The notes under the pieces: model-generated | What the model saw: only the letters and a program-made list of their open reading frames with translations | Databases searched by the model: none | What the model was told of the DNA's origin: nothing | NCBI RefSeq assembly: GCF_002939865.1 | Contig: NZ_MDEE01000010.1 | Location: forward strand, 62,001 to 126,000 | From: Xanthomonas dyei | GTDB lineage: Bacteria > Pseudomonadota > Gammaproteobacteria > Xanthomonadales > Xanthomonadaceae | Direction of reading: 5' to 3' | DNA length: 64,000 bases | Shown here: positions 46,947-55,659 of the stretch, piece by piece | How positions within the stretch are numbered: the stretch's first letter is position 1 | Layout of the letters: the number at the start of each line of letters is the position of its first letter | Program-made: the position numbers and the translations under genes

Positions 46947-48641
46947 ATGCGTCTTTCCCAGTTCCACCTGCACACCACCAAGGAAACCCCGGCCGACGCC
47001 GAGCTGGTCAGCCACCGTCTGATGCTGCGCGCGGGCATGATCCGCAAGCTGGCCTCCGGGCTGTACACCTGGTCGCCGCTGGGCCTGCGCGTGCTGCGCA
47101 AGGTCGAGGCGATCGTGCGCGAGGAAATGAACCGCGCCGGCGCCGTGGAGGTGCTGTTCCCCACCATCCAGCCGCGCGAGCTGTGGGATGCCACCGGGCG
47201 TTGGGAAAAATTCGGCGGGCAGTTGCTCAAGATCAGCGACCGCAAGCAGCAGGAGTTTTGCTACAGCCCCACCGCCGAAGAGGCCGCGGCCGACTTCGCG
47301 CGCCAGGAGATCAACAGCTACAAGCAGTTGCCGCTCAACTTCTATCAGATCCAGACCAAGTTCCGCGATGAGATCCGCCCCCGCTTCGGGGTGATGCGCG
47401 CGCGCGAGTTCCTGATGAAGGACGCCTATTCGTTCCATCTCACCGATGCGGACATGGCGCGCGAATACGACAACATGCGTGCGGCGTACACCCGCATCTT
47501 CACCCGCCTGGGGCTGGAGTTCCGCGCGGTGCAGGCCGACTCCGGCGCCATCGGTGGCGATGCCTCGCAGGAATTCCACGTCATCGCCGACTCCGGCGAA
47601 GACTCGCTGGCGTTCTCCACGGCGTCCGACTACGCCGCCAACGTGGAAACCGCCAGCGCCGCGCTGCCGGGCCCGCGTCCGGACGCGACCGAGAGCATGC
47701 GCCAGGTCGACACACCCACCCAGAAGACCTGCGAAGACGTCGCCCAGCTGCTGGGCATCGCGCTGCAGCGCACGGTCAAGTCGGTGGCGGTGATGACTGC
47801 CGCCGGCTTCGTGCTGGTGCTGGTGCGCGGCGACCACGCGGTCAACGAGATCAAGCTGGGCAAGGTGGCCGGCCTGGCCGACTATCGCCTGGCCAACGAG
47901 GCCGAAATCCGCGACCACCTCGGCTGTGAGCCAGGCTTCCTGGGGCCGGTCAACACTGCCCGGCCGGTGCGTGTGGTGGCCGATCGCGATGTGGCGGCCA
48001 TGGCCGATTTCGTGGTCGGCGCCAATGTGGTCGGCGCCCACCTTGCCGGCGTCAACTGGGGCCGCGACCTGCCCGAGCCGGAGACGGTGGCCGATGTGCG
48101 CAACGTCATCGACGGCGAACGCGCTGCCGATGGCGGCGAGCTGCGCCTGGCCCGCGGCATCGAAGTGGGACACGTGTTCCAGCTCGGTAGCCAGTACGCG
48201 CAGGCGTTGCAGGCCACCGTCATCGACGAAAACGGCAAGGTCGCGGTGATGAAGATGGGCTGTTATGGCATCGGCATTTCGCGCATCGTGGCCGCGGCAA
48301 TCGAACAGAACCATGACGACGCCGGCATCCTCTGGCCGGCCCCGATGGCGCCGTGGCAGGTGGTGGTGTGCGTGATCAATCCCAAGCAGGATGCCCAGGT
48401 GGTCGCCGCCGCCCAGGCGTTGCTGGACGAATTGATCGCCGCCGGTCTGGACGCCGCATTGGACGACCGCGGCCTGCGTCCGGGCGCCATGTTTGCCGAT
48501 ATGGAACTATTGGGCATTCCGCATCGGGTGGTGGTCTCGGAACGTGGATTGGCGGCCGGCACATTTGAATATCGCGCCCGCACCGCCGAATCGGCAGAAA
48601 ACCTGGATAAGGCTGGATTATTCTCCCGCCTGGGGTGCTGA
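46947..48641 (+). CDS. proS: prolyl-tRNA synthetase (bacterial type)
   Basis: A 564-residue class II aminoacyl-tRNA synthetase. It starts at ATG 46947 ([10 protein letters not shown]). Class II motifs are [16 protein letters not shown]-type N-terminus, motif 2 around [26 protein letters not shown], and motif 3 [23 protein letters not shown]. The central editing (INS) domain of about 180 residues is present ([27 protein letters not shown]), as in the bacterial type, and a C-terminal anticodon-binding domain follows. The 276 bases upstream contain no recognised element. Confidence 0.96.
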   Translation: MRLSQFHLHTTKETPADAELVSHRLMLRAGMIRKLASGLYTWSPLGLRVLRKVEAIVREEMNRAGAVEVLFPTIQPRELWDATGRWEKFGGQLLKISDRKQQEFCYSPTAEEAAADFARQEINSYKQLPLNFYQIQTKFRDEIRPRFGVMRAREFLMKDAYSFHLTDADMAREYDNMRAAYTRIFTRLGLEFRAVQADSGAIGGDASQEFHVIADSGEDSLAFSTASDYAANVETASAALPGPRPDATESMRQVDTPTQKTCEDVAQLLGIALQRTVKSVAVMTAAGFVLVLVRGDHAVNEIKLGKVAGLADYRLANEAEIRDHLGCEPGFLGPVNTARPVRVVADRDVAAMADFVVGANVVGAHLAGVNWGRDLPEPETVADVRNVIDGERAADGGELRLARGIEVGHVFQLGSQYAQALQATVIDENGKVAVMKMGCYGIGISRIVAAAIEQNHDDAGILWPAPMAPWQVVVCVINPKQDAQVVAAAQALLDELIAAGLDAALDDRGLRPGAMFADMELLGIPHRVVVSERGLAAGTFEYRARTAESAENLDKAGLFSRLGC

Positions 48642-48680
48642 TCAAACCGGGCAATCACGCTCAAATTGCATGAACACAAG

Positions 48681-48700
48681 GCGCCGATGTATTTCGGCGC
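48681..48700 (+). terminator. hairpin after proS
   Basis: GCGCCGA pairs with the TCGGCGC segment across a small loop, followed by ATTTGTC, 40 bases past the proS stop. The T-run is weak, so its strength is uncertain. Confidence 0.45.
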
Positions 48701-48702
48701 AT

Positions 48703-48731
48703 TTGTCATGCGGGTTTTCTGACATTATGAT
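48703..48731 (+). promoter_or_regulatory. sigma70-type promoter of the H-NS-like gene
   Basis: TTGTCA (48703-48708) and TATGAT (48726-48731) are separated by exactly 17 bases and lie 55 bases upstream of the start codon. This is one of the best -35/-10 matches in the window. Confidence 0.65.
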
Positions 48732-48785
48732 GGCCGCCGCTGCCAAGGATCGGCATTCTTTCTCTCTCAATCTTCCGGAGTCGCG

Positions 48786-49250
48786 ATGTCGATCGATCTT
48801 TCTGGCCTGTCGGCCAAGCAGTTGAGCGCACTGATCAAAAATGCAAAGAAGCAGCAGACCGTGGTTGCCAAGCGCGCCCCGATCGCCAAGGTTCGCACAC
48901 AGCTGACCCGCGCGGCGAAAGCCCAGGGTTATTCCATCGAAGAATTGTTTGGTACCGCCGCCAGTGCCGGCCCGGGTCGTCCGGCCGCTGCCGGCAAGCC
49001 GGGTGCGCGCGCCGGCCGCAAGCTGGGCAAGGTTGCGCCGAAATACCGCAACCCGGCCAACATCCAGGAAACCTGGACCGGCCGTGGCAAGCAGCCGCGC
49101 TGGCTGGCCGAACTGACCGCTGCCGGCAAGAAGGTGGAAGACTTCCTGATCAGCAAGGTTGGCGGCGGTGCAAAGAAGGCATCGGCAAAGAAGGCCGCGG
49201 CACGCAAGACGGTCACCAAGCGCGCGACCAAGAAGTCCAAGGCCGCTTGA
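48786..49250 (+). CDS. H-NS family nucleoid-associated protein
   Basis: A 154-residue DNA-binding protein starting at ATG 48786 after CGGAG. It has an N-terminal helical oligomerisation region (LSAKQLSALIKNAKKQQ), a linker, then the H-NS DNA-binding core with YRNPANIQETWTGRGKQPRW, where the W-x-G-R-G loop inserts into AT-rich minor grooves. A Lys/Ala-rich tail of about 30 residues resembles histone H1 tails, an extension seen in several xanthomonad H-NS proteins. Strong promoter and terminator signals on both sides indicate a monocistronic, well-expressed gene. Likely targets are AT-rich acquired DNA and virulence genes; that is inference. Confidence 0.87.
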   Translation: MSIDLSGLSAKQLSALIKNAKKQQTVVAKRAPIAKVRTQLTRAAKAQGYSIEELFGTAASAGPGRPAAAGKPGARAGRKLGKVAPKYRNPANIQETWTGRGKQPRWLAELTAAGKKVEDFLISKVGGGAKKASAKKAAARKTVTKRATKKSKAA

Positions 49251-49257
49251 TCCAGAC

Positions 49258-49290
49258 AATAAAAACGCCGGCATTGCCGGCGTTTTTATT
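49258..49290. terminator. strong bidirectional intrinsic terminator
   Basis: AATAAAAACGCCGGC-ATT-GCCGGCGTTTTTATT: an uninterrupted 15-bp stem with an A-tract on one side and T-tract on the other. It lies between the convergent H-NS-like and ThrE-like genes and should terminate both. Confidence 0.9.
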
Positions 49291-49308
49291 GGACGATTTT
49301 TTGGCCGC

Positions 49309-50568
49309 TCATAAATTCTTGCGCGCCGGAATCAACAGGTTTCCAAACAGCAAACCGGCCATCAATGCCATCACGATATTGGTGACCGCCAGCAATGCGG
49401 CTTGTCCCACACTGACATCCTGCTGTTGCACCAGGGTCAAAAAACCCCGCAGGCTGACGCTACCGGGAACCAGCATGATGATGCCCGGCAATCGAATCAG
49501 CGCACCGGGTTTTTGCACCACCCGCCCGAACAGATTCCCGGCGGCAGTCAATGCCATCGCCGAGGCAAATACTCCGGCCGGACCGCCCCAGGCATGCCCG
49601 GCATAACGGGCAATGACATAACCGGACATCGCTGCGGCCATGATCCATAAATAATCGCGCCGATTGGCCTTGAACAACACCGCAAACGCATAAGCGGCCA
49701 CCAGCAACGACGCCCATTCCACCCAGCTGGCCTGCGGACGCAAGGCAGCTACCTGGGGGTGCAGGCCCATTAATTGGGTCAGCGTCACCGCAATCACGGC
49801 GCCCACCGTGAGCTTGAGCACCGTGGTCACCGCACCGGCCAGCCGCGCCGTGCCGGACACCCAGTGCTGGCTGGCCAGCTCGTTGAAGGCATTGGTCAGC
49901 GACATGCCTGGCAACAGCACCACCAGCGAGGCAATGATGACCGTATTGAGATTCAACGGCCCGACCAGCGATGCCACCAGTGCGGCAACCACGCCGGCCA
50001 GCAGGCCGGCCAGCGCTTCGCCGGCTTCCTTGGTGGCGGCGCGTTTGTCGGTGTACTGGGTCAGCAGGCCGATCGACATGCCGATCGCGCCAGCGGTGGC
50101 GATATCCAGCCAGGGCAACTTCCACAACCCGGCCACGCCGGCCGCAGCCAGGCCGAAGGCCAGCACCTGTAAGGTCTTGCCGCGCCGGTCGACTTCACGG
50201 TCCAGGCGGCGCAGCGCGGTATGGCCCTGCGCAATGCTCATGCGGCCGTTGGCCACGCTGTCGGCCACGTAGTCGGCCACGCTGAGCTTATAGAGATCGT
50301 TCTCGCCCGGCGCCAGCCGGATCACACGGGTGATGTCGCTGGACCCGATCGCCTTGGTCGGGTCGCTGAAGCTCAAGATGATGCCGGTGGGATTGGACCA
50401 GGGCTCGCAATCCAGCCCCAGCTTTTGCGATAGCCCGATCACCGCGGCCTCCAGGCGTTGCGCCGTGGTGCCATAGGAATGCAGGCGCCCGGCGATTTCC
50501 GACACAAAGGCGACGCGCTGGGCGTAGGTGGCACTGGCGGACGGGAGAACGACGGTGGCAGCGGACAT
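49309..50568 (-). CDS. ThrE-type threonine/serine exporter family protein
   Basis: A 419-residue membrane protein with about ten helices. ATG 50568 (MSAATVVLP) is chosen; the longer frame to 50760 has no coding character. The N-terminal DUF1212-type half has FVSEIAGRLHSYGTTAQRLE, the usual start of the family, then NPTGIILSF. The C-terminal DUF3815-type half has LGNLFGRVVQKPGALIRLPGI-type and MLVPGSVSLRGFL segments. Single proteins containing both halves are the ThrE type and export threonine and serine in corynebacteria. The substrate here is not proven. Confidence 0.87.
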   Translation of the reverse strand: MSAATVVLPSASATYAQRVAFVSEIAGRLHSYGTTAQRLEAAVIGLSQKLGLDCEPWSNPTGIILSFSDPTKAIGSSDITRVIRLAPGENDLYKLSVADYVADSVANGRMSIAQGHTALRRLDREVDRRGKTLQVLAFGLAAAGVAGLWKLPWLDIATAGAIGMSIGLLTQYTDKRAATKEAGEALAGLLAGVVAALVASLVGPLNLNTVIIASLVVLLPGMSLTNAFNELASQHWVSGTARLAGAVTTVLKLTVGAVIAVTLTQLMGLHPQVAALRPQASWVEWASLLVAAYAFAVLFKANRRDYLWIMAAAMSGYVIARYAGHAWGGPAGVFASAMALTAAGNLFGRVVQKPGALIRLPGIIMLVPGSVSLRGFLTLVQQQDVSVGQAALLAVTNIVMALMAGLLFGNLLIPARKNL

Positions 50569-50734
50569 GCGTGGCGGGTTGGATCGAAAAAACGCCGTGC
50601 GGCGAGGCCGCCAGTGTATGCCGCAGCGCGCGTGGCCGGTGCCTCCGTTGGCGGCTGCACGGACATCGCTGCGGTTGCGTCCCCATCTTTCGCTCACACC
50701 GGCGCGGTATGCTGGCGCCACGGACAGGCTACCC

Positions 50735-51847
50735 ATGATCAAACCGCAACCTCCACGCATCGAACAAGACTCGCAGGATCAGGCACAGGTCCGACTCTCC
50801 GGCAGTTGGGTCCTGGCGACCGCGCTGCCCCAGGCCGAACTGCTGCAAGCCGTGCCCGACGGGGTGCGTCGCATCGACGCGCGCGGCATCGGGCAACTGG
50901 ATTCGGCCGGCGTGCTGCAACTGCTGCGCTTTGCCGGCCGCATGGGGCTGAAAGAAGACGCCATCGATTTCCGCGATGAACACCAGGCGCTGGTGTGCAC
51001 CATCGAAGAACTCAACGACGAGCGCCCCAAGCCCAAGCGCGATCTCGGCTTCGTCGCCGCGCTGGATCGCCTGGGCCGCACTACCCATGGCGTCGGCCAG
51101 GGCATCCTGGAACTCAATAGCTTTCTGGGCGAAAACCTGGTCAAGATCATGCGGCTGATCCACGAGCCGCGCCGCTTCCGCCTCACCTCCACCGTGCACC
51201 ACATGGAACAGGTGGGGCTAGATGCGGTGCCGCTGGTGGTGCTGCTGTCGTATCTGGTCGGCGCGGTGATCGCGTTTTTGGGCTCGACGATCCTGCGCGA
51301 CTTCGGCGCGGAAATTTACGTGGTCGAGTTGGTGTCCATCGCGTTCCTGCGCGAATTTGCGGTACTGCTGACCGCAATTGTGTTGGCCGGGCGCACCGCC
51401 AGCGCGTTCACGGCGCAGATCGGCGCGATGAAATCGCGCGAAGAGGTCGATGCCATCCGCACGCTGGGGCTGGACCCGATCGACCTGCTGGTGATTCCGC
51501 GTCTGCTGGCGCTGATCTTCACCCTGCCGCTGCTGACCTTCATCGCGATGATCGCCGGCCTGGCCGGTGGCGTGACCGTAGGCGCATTCGATCTGGATAT
51601 CCCGCCGCAGATGTATCTGGCGCGCATGCACGACACCATCCAGTTGCGGCATTTCCTGGTCGGCTTGTCGAAGGCGCCGCTGTTTGCGCTGGTGATCGGC
51701 CTGATCGGTTGCCTGGAAGGGTTGAAGGTCAGCGGCACCGCGCAGTCGGTGGGCGAACGCACCACCTCGTCGGTGGTACAGACGATTTCCTTGGTCATCA
51801 TCCTCGACGCGATTGCGGCGTTGTGGTTCATGAAGATGGGGTGGTGA
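50735..51847 (+). CDS. mlaE: Mla-type ABC transporter permease with fused STAS domain (MlaE)
   Basis: A 370-residue inner-membrane permease starting at ATG 50735. Residues about 15-100 form a STAS (MlaB-like) domain (VRLSGSWVLATAL, IDARGIGQLDSAGVLQLL), and residues 110-370 the MlaE permease with VPLVVLLSYLVGAVIAF, FGAEIYVVELV, LREFAVLLTAIVLAGR, AQIGAMKSREEVDAIRTLGLDP and the C-terminal SLVIILDAIAALWF. In Escherichia coli MlaB is a separate protein; here it is fused. The operon continues with MlaF, MlaD and a lipoprotein and should move phospholipids between the membranes. Confidence 0.93.
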   Translation: MIKPQPPRIEQDSQDQAQVRLSGSWVLATALPQAELLQAVPDGVRRIDARGIGQLDSAGVLQLLRFAGRMGLKEDAIDFRDEHQALVCTIEELNDERPKPKRDLGFVAALDRLGRTTHGVGQGILELNSFLGENLVKIMRLIHEPRRFRLTSTVHHMEQVGLDAVPLVVLLSYLVGAVIAFLGSTILRDFGAEIYVVELVSIAFLREFAVLLTAIVLAGRTASAFTAQIGAMKSREEVDAIRTLGLDPIDLLVIPRLLALIFTLPLLTFIAMIAGLAGGVTVGAFDLDIPPQMYLARMHDTIQLRHFLVGLSKAPLFALVIGLIGCLEGLKVSGTAQSVGERTTSSVVQTISLVIILDAIAALWFMKMGW

Positions 51848-51932
51848 TGGAGCCGGGATTGGACAGTCGGGATTTGGGATTCGTGCAAGGCAGCATCGCT
51901 GTTGGCGCGCTGAGATGTGGGAGTGCTGTGCT
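51848..51932. other. spacer with degenerate GGGATT repeats inside the mla operon
   Basis: The 85-base gap between mlaE and mlaF holds GGGATT repeated near 51855, 51869 and 51876. Short GGGATT-type tandem repeats are common in xanthomonad intergenic DNA and break the otherwise tight operon spacing. Confidence 0.45.
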
Positions 51933-52766
51933 GTGACCGATTCCGAACCCCACATCTTCATTCCCGAAACGGACGAAGACGACCAACTGGCGATCTCCGT
52001 GCGCGGGCTGACCAACCGGTTTGGTAGCCAGGTCGTGCACGAAGAGCTCGATCTGGACGTGCGCCGCGGCGAGATCCTGGGCGTGGTCGGCGGCTCGGGT
52101 ACCGGCAAGTCGGTGTTGATGCGCAGCATCCTGGGCCTGCGCGAGCCCGATGCCGGCAGCATCCAGGTGCTGGGCGCGGATGCGCGCTCCGGGCGTTTTG
52201 TCGACCGCCAGCACATCACCCGTAATACCGGGGTGCTGTTCCAGGACGGGGCGCTGTTTTCGTCGATGACCGTTGGCGAAAATGTGCAGGTGCCGTTGAA
52301 GGAACACCATGGCGAGTTCCCGGAGCGCTGGTATTTCGAACTGGCGCTGCTGAAGATCAAGCTGGCCGGCTTGCCGGCCGATGCGTTGGACAAGCTGCCT
52401 TCGCAATTGTCCGGCGGCATGCGCAAGCGCGCCGGCCTGGCGCGTGCACTGGCGCTGGACCCGCCGCTGCTGTTTCTGGACGAGCCCACCGCCGGGCTGG
52501 ACCCGATCGGCGCGGCCGCCTTCGACCGCTTGATCCGCACGCTGCAGCAGGCGCTGGGCCTGACCGTGTTCCTGATCACCCATGACCTGGATACGCTGTA
52601 CGCCATCTGCGACCGCATCGCGGTGCTGGCCGATCGCAAGGTGATCGCCAACGCGCCGCTGGCCGAGGTCGAGCAGATCGATCACCCCTGGATCCAGGAA
52701 TATTTCCACGGTCCGCGCGCCCGCGCCGCGCGCGCCGCCAAGACCGACTCCACCGAGACCGCCTGA
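51933..52766 (+). CDS. mlaF: Mla-type ABC transporter ATPase (MlaF)
   Basis: A 277-residue ATPase. GTG 51933 is preferred because GGGAG lies eight bases upstream; ATG 51915 in the same frame has no such site. ABC motifs are all present: Walker A GGSGTGKSVLM, Q-loop LFQDGALFSSMTV, signature LSGGMRKRAGLARAL, Walker B LLFLDEPTAGLDP and switch His in LITHDLDTL. The C-terminal HPWIQEYFHGPRA matches MlaF, whose tail docks on the partner subunit. It lies two bases before mlaD. Confidence 0.94.
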   Translation: MTDSEPHIFIPETDEDDQLAISVRGLTNRFGSQVVHEELDLDVRRGEILGVVGGSGTGKSVLMRSILGLREPDAGSIQVLGADARSGRFVDRQHITRNTGVLFQDGALFSSMTVGENVQVPLKEHHGEFPERWYFELALLKIKLAGLPADALDKLPSQLSGGMRKRAGLARALALDPPLLFLDEPTAGLDPIGAAAFDRLIRTLQQALGLTVFLITHDLDTLYAICDRIAVLADRKVIANAPLAEVEQIDHPWIQEYFHGPRARAARAAKTDSTETA

Positions 52767-52768
52767 GC

Positions 52769-53695
52769 ATGGAAACAAAAGCCAATTACGTCCTGATCGG
52801 CGCCTTCACTATCGTGGCAGGCCTGGCCTTGCTGCTGTTCGGTCTGTGGGCCGCCAAATATTCGTCCGATCGCACCTGGCAGCAGTACCGGGTGGTGTTC
52901 CGCGAGGCGGTCACCGGCCTGTCGGTCGGCAGCCCGGTGCAATACAACGGCATCGCGGTGGGCTCGATCACCGAACTGACGCTGGCCCCCAACGACCCAC
53001 GCCAGGTGGTCGCACACGTGCGCGTCAACTCCACCACACCGATCAAGAGCGATACCCGCGCCAAGCTGGCCATCACCAGCCTCACCGGCCCGTCGATCAT
53101 CCAGCTCTCCGGCGGCACGCCCGAGGCGCCGTCGCTGACCACCATCGACAAGAGCGACGCACCGATCATCCAGACCACGCCCTCGGCGCTGCAGAACATC
53201 ACCGATACCGCCAACCGCATCGTCGAGCGCATGGACGAAATGCTCTCGGACAAGAACGTGGCCAGCATTTCGGCCACGCTGCAGAACCTGGAAAAGATCA
53301 GCGGCGGCATCGCCGACCGCGACGAAGGCATGCAGGCGCTGATCGTCAGCGCGCGCGATGCCGCGCGCAATCTGGACACCACCCTGACCACCACCAACGG
53401 CACCATCAAGCGGCTGGATCAGAATCTGGTGCAGCAGCTGCCGGGCATCTTGAACAAGCTGGACGCCACGCTGGTCAAGCTGGATTCGGCCGCCGGCAAC
53501 GCCGACAACATCCTTGGCGAAAACCGCGCGGCCATCAACAGCTTCGCCAACGACGGCCTGGGCCAGCTCGGACCGACGTTGACCGAATTGCGCGGCCTGA
53601 TCCGCGACCTGCGCCGGGTCAGCGACAAACTGGACAACAACCCTGCGCGCTACCTGCTCGGCCGCGACGCACCCAAGGAGTTCGAACCGAAATGA
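52769..53695 (+). CDS. mlaD: MCE-domain substrate-binding protein (MlaD-like)
   Basis: A 308-residue protein anchored by one N-terminal helix (NYVLIGAFTIVAGLALLLFG), then an MCE domain (about 35-120: YRVVFREAVTGLSVGSPVQY, NGIAVGSITEL, SLTGPSIIQLSGG) that forms a hexameric lipid pore. It has a longer helical C-terminal region (about 140-290) than Escherichia coli MlaD (183 residues), suggesting a taller needle-like extension as in PqiB-like proteins. It overlaps the next gene by four bases (ATGA). Confidence 0.92.
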   Translation: METKANYVLIGAFTIVAGLALLLFGLWAAKYSSDRTWQQYRVVFREAVTGLSVGSPVQYNGIAVGSITELTLAPNDPRQVVAHVRVNSTTPIKSDTRAKLAITSLTGPSIIQLSGGTPEAPSLTTIDKSDAPIIQTTPSALQNITDTANRIVERMDEMLSDKNVASISATLQNLEKISGGIADRDEGMQALIVSARDAARNLDTTLTTTNGTIKRLDQNLVQQLPGILNKLDATLVKLDSAAGNADNILGENRAAINSFANDGLGQLGPTLTELRGLIRDLRRVSDKLDNNPARYLLGRDAPKEFEPK

Positions 53696-54336
53696 CTGCC
53701 ATGCGCCTGTTGCGTCCCCTGCTGTGCGTCTCGTTGCTGGCGTTGGGCGGCTGCTCGGTCCTGACCGGTGGCGACAAGAAGCCGGCCACGATTTACGCCC
53801 CCACCGTGCGCGTCACGCCCAATCCCGCCTGGCCGCAGGTGACCTGGCAGCTGTCGGTCGCCAAGCCGAGCGCTGCACGCATCATCGACAGCCCGCGCAT
53901 CAACGTGCGCCCCACGCCGGGCGAAGTGCAGGTCTACCAAGGCGCCGGTTGGGCGCAACCGGCCACCGACATGCTGGAAGACAGCGTGGTGCGCGCGTTC
54001 GAAGACTCCGGCAAGATCGCGGGGGTTGCGCGCATCGGCGCCGGGATCCGCTCGGACTACAAGTTGGCGATCGACGTGCGCCGCTTTGAAGCCGATTACG
54101 CCGGCCAGTCGGTGCCCTCGGCCACCATCGAACTCAACGCCAAGCTATTGCATTCGTCCGATCAACGCGTGGCCGCCTCGCGCACCTTCCTGGTCGCACG
54201 CCCGTCCACCAGCACCGACACCGCTGCGGTGGCCGTCGCCTTCGAGCAGGCGCTGACCCAGGTCACCACCGAGCTGGTCGGCTGGACGCTGACCATCGGG
54301 CAACAGGACAGCCAGAACTTGCCGCGTTCGTTGTAA
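53692..54336 (+). CDS. ABC-type transport auxiliary lipoprotein (PqiC/DUF330-like)
   Basis: A 214-residue lipoprotein coupled to mlaD by an ATGA overlap. The lipobox LGGC places the lipidated Cys near residue 21. The mature domain contains DSPRINVRPTPGEVQVYQGA, LEDSVVRAFEDSG and VDVRRFEADYAG, as in PqiC-type partners that link MCE machines to the outer membrane. It takes the place of MlaC in this operon. A MITE-like repeat starts 14 bases after its stop. Confidence 0.87.
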   Translation: MTAMRLLRPLLCVSLLALGGCSVLTGGDKKPATIYAPTVRVTPNPAWPQVTWQLSVAKPSAARIIDSPRINVRPTPGEVQVYQGAGWAQPATDMLEDSVVRAFEDSGKIAGVARIGAGIRSDYKLAIDVRRFEADYAGQSVPSATIELNAKLLHSSDQRVAASRTFLVARPSTSTDTAAVAVAFEQALTQVTTELVGWTLTIGQQDSQNLPRSL

Positions 54337-54350
54337 GCGCAAGCGACGGA

Positions 54351-54474
54351 CTTGGAGCTGCTGACAACACCTAGTGAGCAGTCGTTAGGTGGGTGCGGAC
54401 AATGCGTGGAACCGGAGTTTACGAGTGGGACATACCGACTTTTAGCACCGGCCGCGCCCGCCTGTTGGCTGCCG
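54351..54474 (+). repeat. MITE-like dispersed repeat, copy B (right end shortened)
   Basis: The interior 54376-54464 matches 6471-6560 in the same orientation. The left end GGAGCTGCTGACAACACCTAG (read with one extra base) matches the inverted right end of copy A. On the right, CCTGTTGGCTGC gives AGCCAACA in reverse, like the left end of copy A (AGCGGCCAACA), so a shortened right terminal repeat of about 12 bases is kept. Confidence 0.6.
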
Positions 54475-54525
54475 CGAGGCGGCTGATCTGCGGGGGCTGG
54501 CTGCAAGGCCCTTTGCCCGCCCACC

Positions 54526-54804
54526 CTCGCGGGACACGCTGCAAGTACGTCCTTGTAAGCTCCGTGGCGGCATCCATGCGCCAAGGGTCCCGCGACGGTA
54601 AGCGGGCAAAGACCAGTCACGATGGTCGGTGCGCAAAGTTTCAGCACAACAACCAGCAAACCGCACGACGCGGTGGTTTCGTTCTTCAGCAAAAACACCA
54701 GCAAACGATCTGGTGCGGTGTCCTCGCCGCTCGCAGGACCGTGTGGCGGCATGGATGCCGCCACCGAGCCTCCATGGACGGATTCACGGCGTGTCCCGCG
54801 AGCG
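54526..54804. repeat. long imperfect fold-back (inverted) repeat
   Basis: The left arm 54526-54612 and right arm about 54717-54804 are imperfect reverse complements. CTCGCGGGACACGC (54526-54539) pairs with GCGTGTCCCGCGAG (54790-54803), and GTGGCGGCATCCATG (54564-54578) with CATGGATGCCGCCAC. The loop contains two ACCAGCAAAC direct repeats. There is no open frame for a transposase. A repeat of this GTGGCGGCATCCATG type is, to my knowledge, widespread in Xanthomonas genomes. Confidence 0.65.
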
Positions 54805-54934
54805 GTGAGGGCACCGCGCACTCGACCAACTCTGCGTCTGACCCGCACTTCTGGCTGCATTCACCACGATAAGGCTGATAAAAAGACCTACGCGCATCGC
54901 CAGGCGAGCGCTCGCTACGTTTTGGTAGCCGCTC

Positions 54935-55540
54935 CTATCGCCGGGACGCGCGCATCGCAATCTGACGAAAGGTCAAATTGATGCGTTCGCCGACCGGCTT
55001 TACGGTGCGCGGCAAGGCGTGCTTGTAATGGCGCTGGGTATCTCCGCCCATCACCAGCAGATCGCCGTGCCCCAGGTCCAGCGTCTGCTTCAGGGATGCA
55101 TCATCGCGATGCTTGAATGCAAAGCGCCGCACCGCCCCCAGGCTGAGCGATGCGATCACCGGTTGCGCGCCCAGCTCTGGCTCGTCGTCGCTATGCCAGC
55201 CCATCGCGTCGGCTCCGCTGCGGTAGCGGTTGACCAGCACGCTGTTGAACGGGCAACCGGTTTCATGCTGCAGACGGGCGCGCACCGGCTGCAGCGCCTC
55301 CAGCCACGGCTGCGGCGCAAACTGCGTGCCGGAGTAGCGATAGCTGGCATCGGCATCGCCGATCCAGCTGCTCAGACGCGGCGAATCCACCACCCGCCCG
55401 AACATGCGGATGCGGTGGACCTCCCATTGCACTTGGTCCAGCAACGCCTGCAGCAGCGCATCGGCCTGCGCGGCCTGCAACCAGCCACGACACCAATGGA
55501 TCTGAGCTCCCGGCAATGCAACGCGCAGTTTCATGCGCAA
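54935..55540 (-). CDS. AlkB-type 2-oxoglutarate/Fe(II) dioxygenase
   Basis: A 201-residue protein (or 199 from ATG 55534). It resembles the ALKBH2/3 branch, which oxidatively removes alkyl groups from bases. Features are the ASYRYSGTQFAPQPW substrate lid, NSVLVNRYRSGADAMGWHSDDE with iron ligands His and Asp (H-x-D in WHSDDE), SLSLGAVRRFAFKHR, DLLVMGGDTQRHYKHALP (second His) and RINLTFR with the 2-oxoglutarate-binding Arg. The metal and cosubstrate residues are all present. It stands alone and is divergent from the ETF dehydrogenase gene. Confidence 0.9.
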   Translation of the reverse strand: MRMKLRVALPGAQIHWCRGWLQAAQADALLQALLDQVQWEVHRIRMFGRVVDSPRLSSWIGDADASYRYSGTQFAPQPWLEALQPVRARLQHETGCPFNSVLVNRYRSGADAMGWHSDDEPELGAQPVIASLSLGAVRRFAFKHRDDASLKQTLDLGHGDLLVMGGDTQRHYKHALPRTVKPVGERINLTFRQIAMRASRR

Positions 55541-55659
55541 ACGCTAGCATGCGCGTGCCGGAGCACGCCGTCAGACGTGGATGAATCGACGCGATTTGCC
55601 GCCATCACATGCAATCCCGGAAAATACGTCCCAGCCATCGAGCCAACGGGAGCGGAGCA

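Larger units (their letters stand above)
54337..54934. other. intergenic repeat region
   Basis: 598 bases without a supported gene, holding a MITE-like repeat (54351-54474) and a long fold-back repeat (54526-54804). Apparent open frames here follow the repeat symmetry and have no independent coding support. Confidence 0.6.

Noticed and set aside
54393-54981. Open frames of 74-232 codons in the repeat region
   Set aside because: They follow the inverted-repeat symmetry and resemble spurious products annotated from a widespread Xanthomonas repeat.
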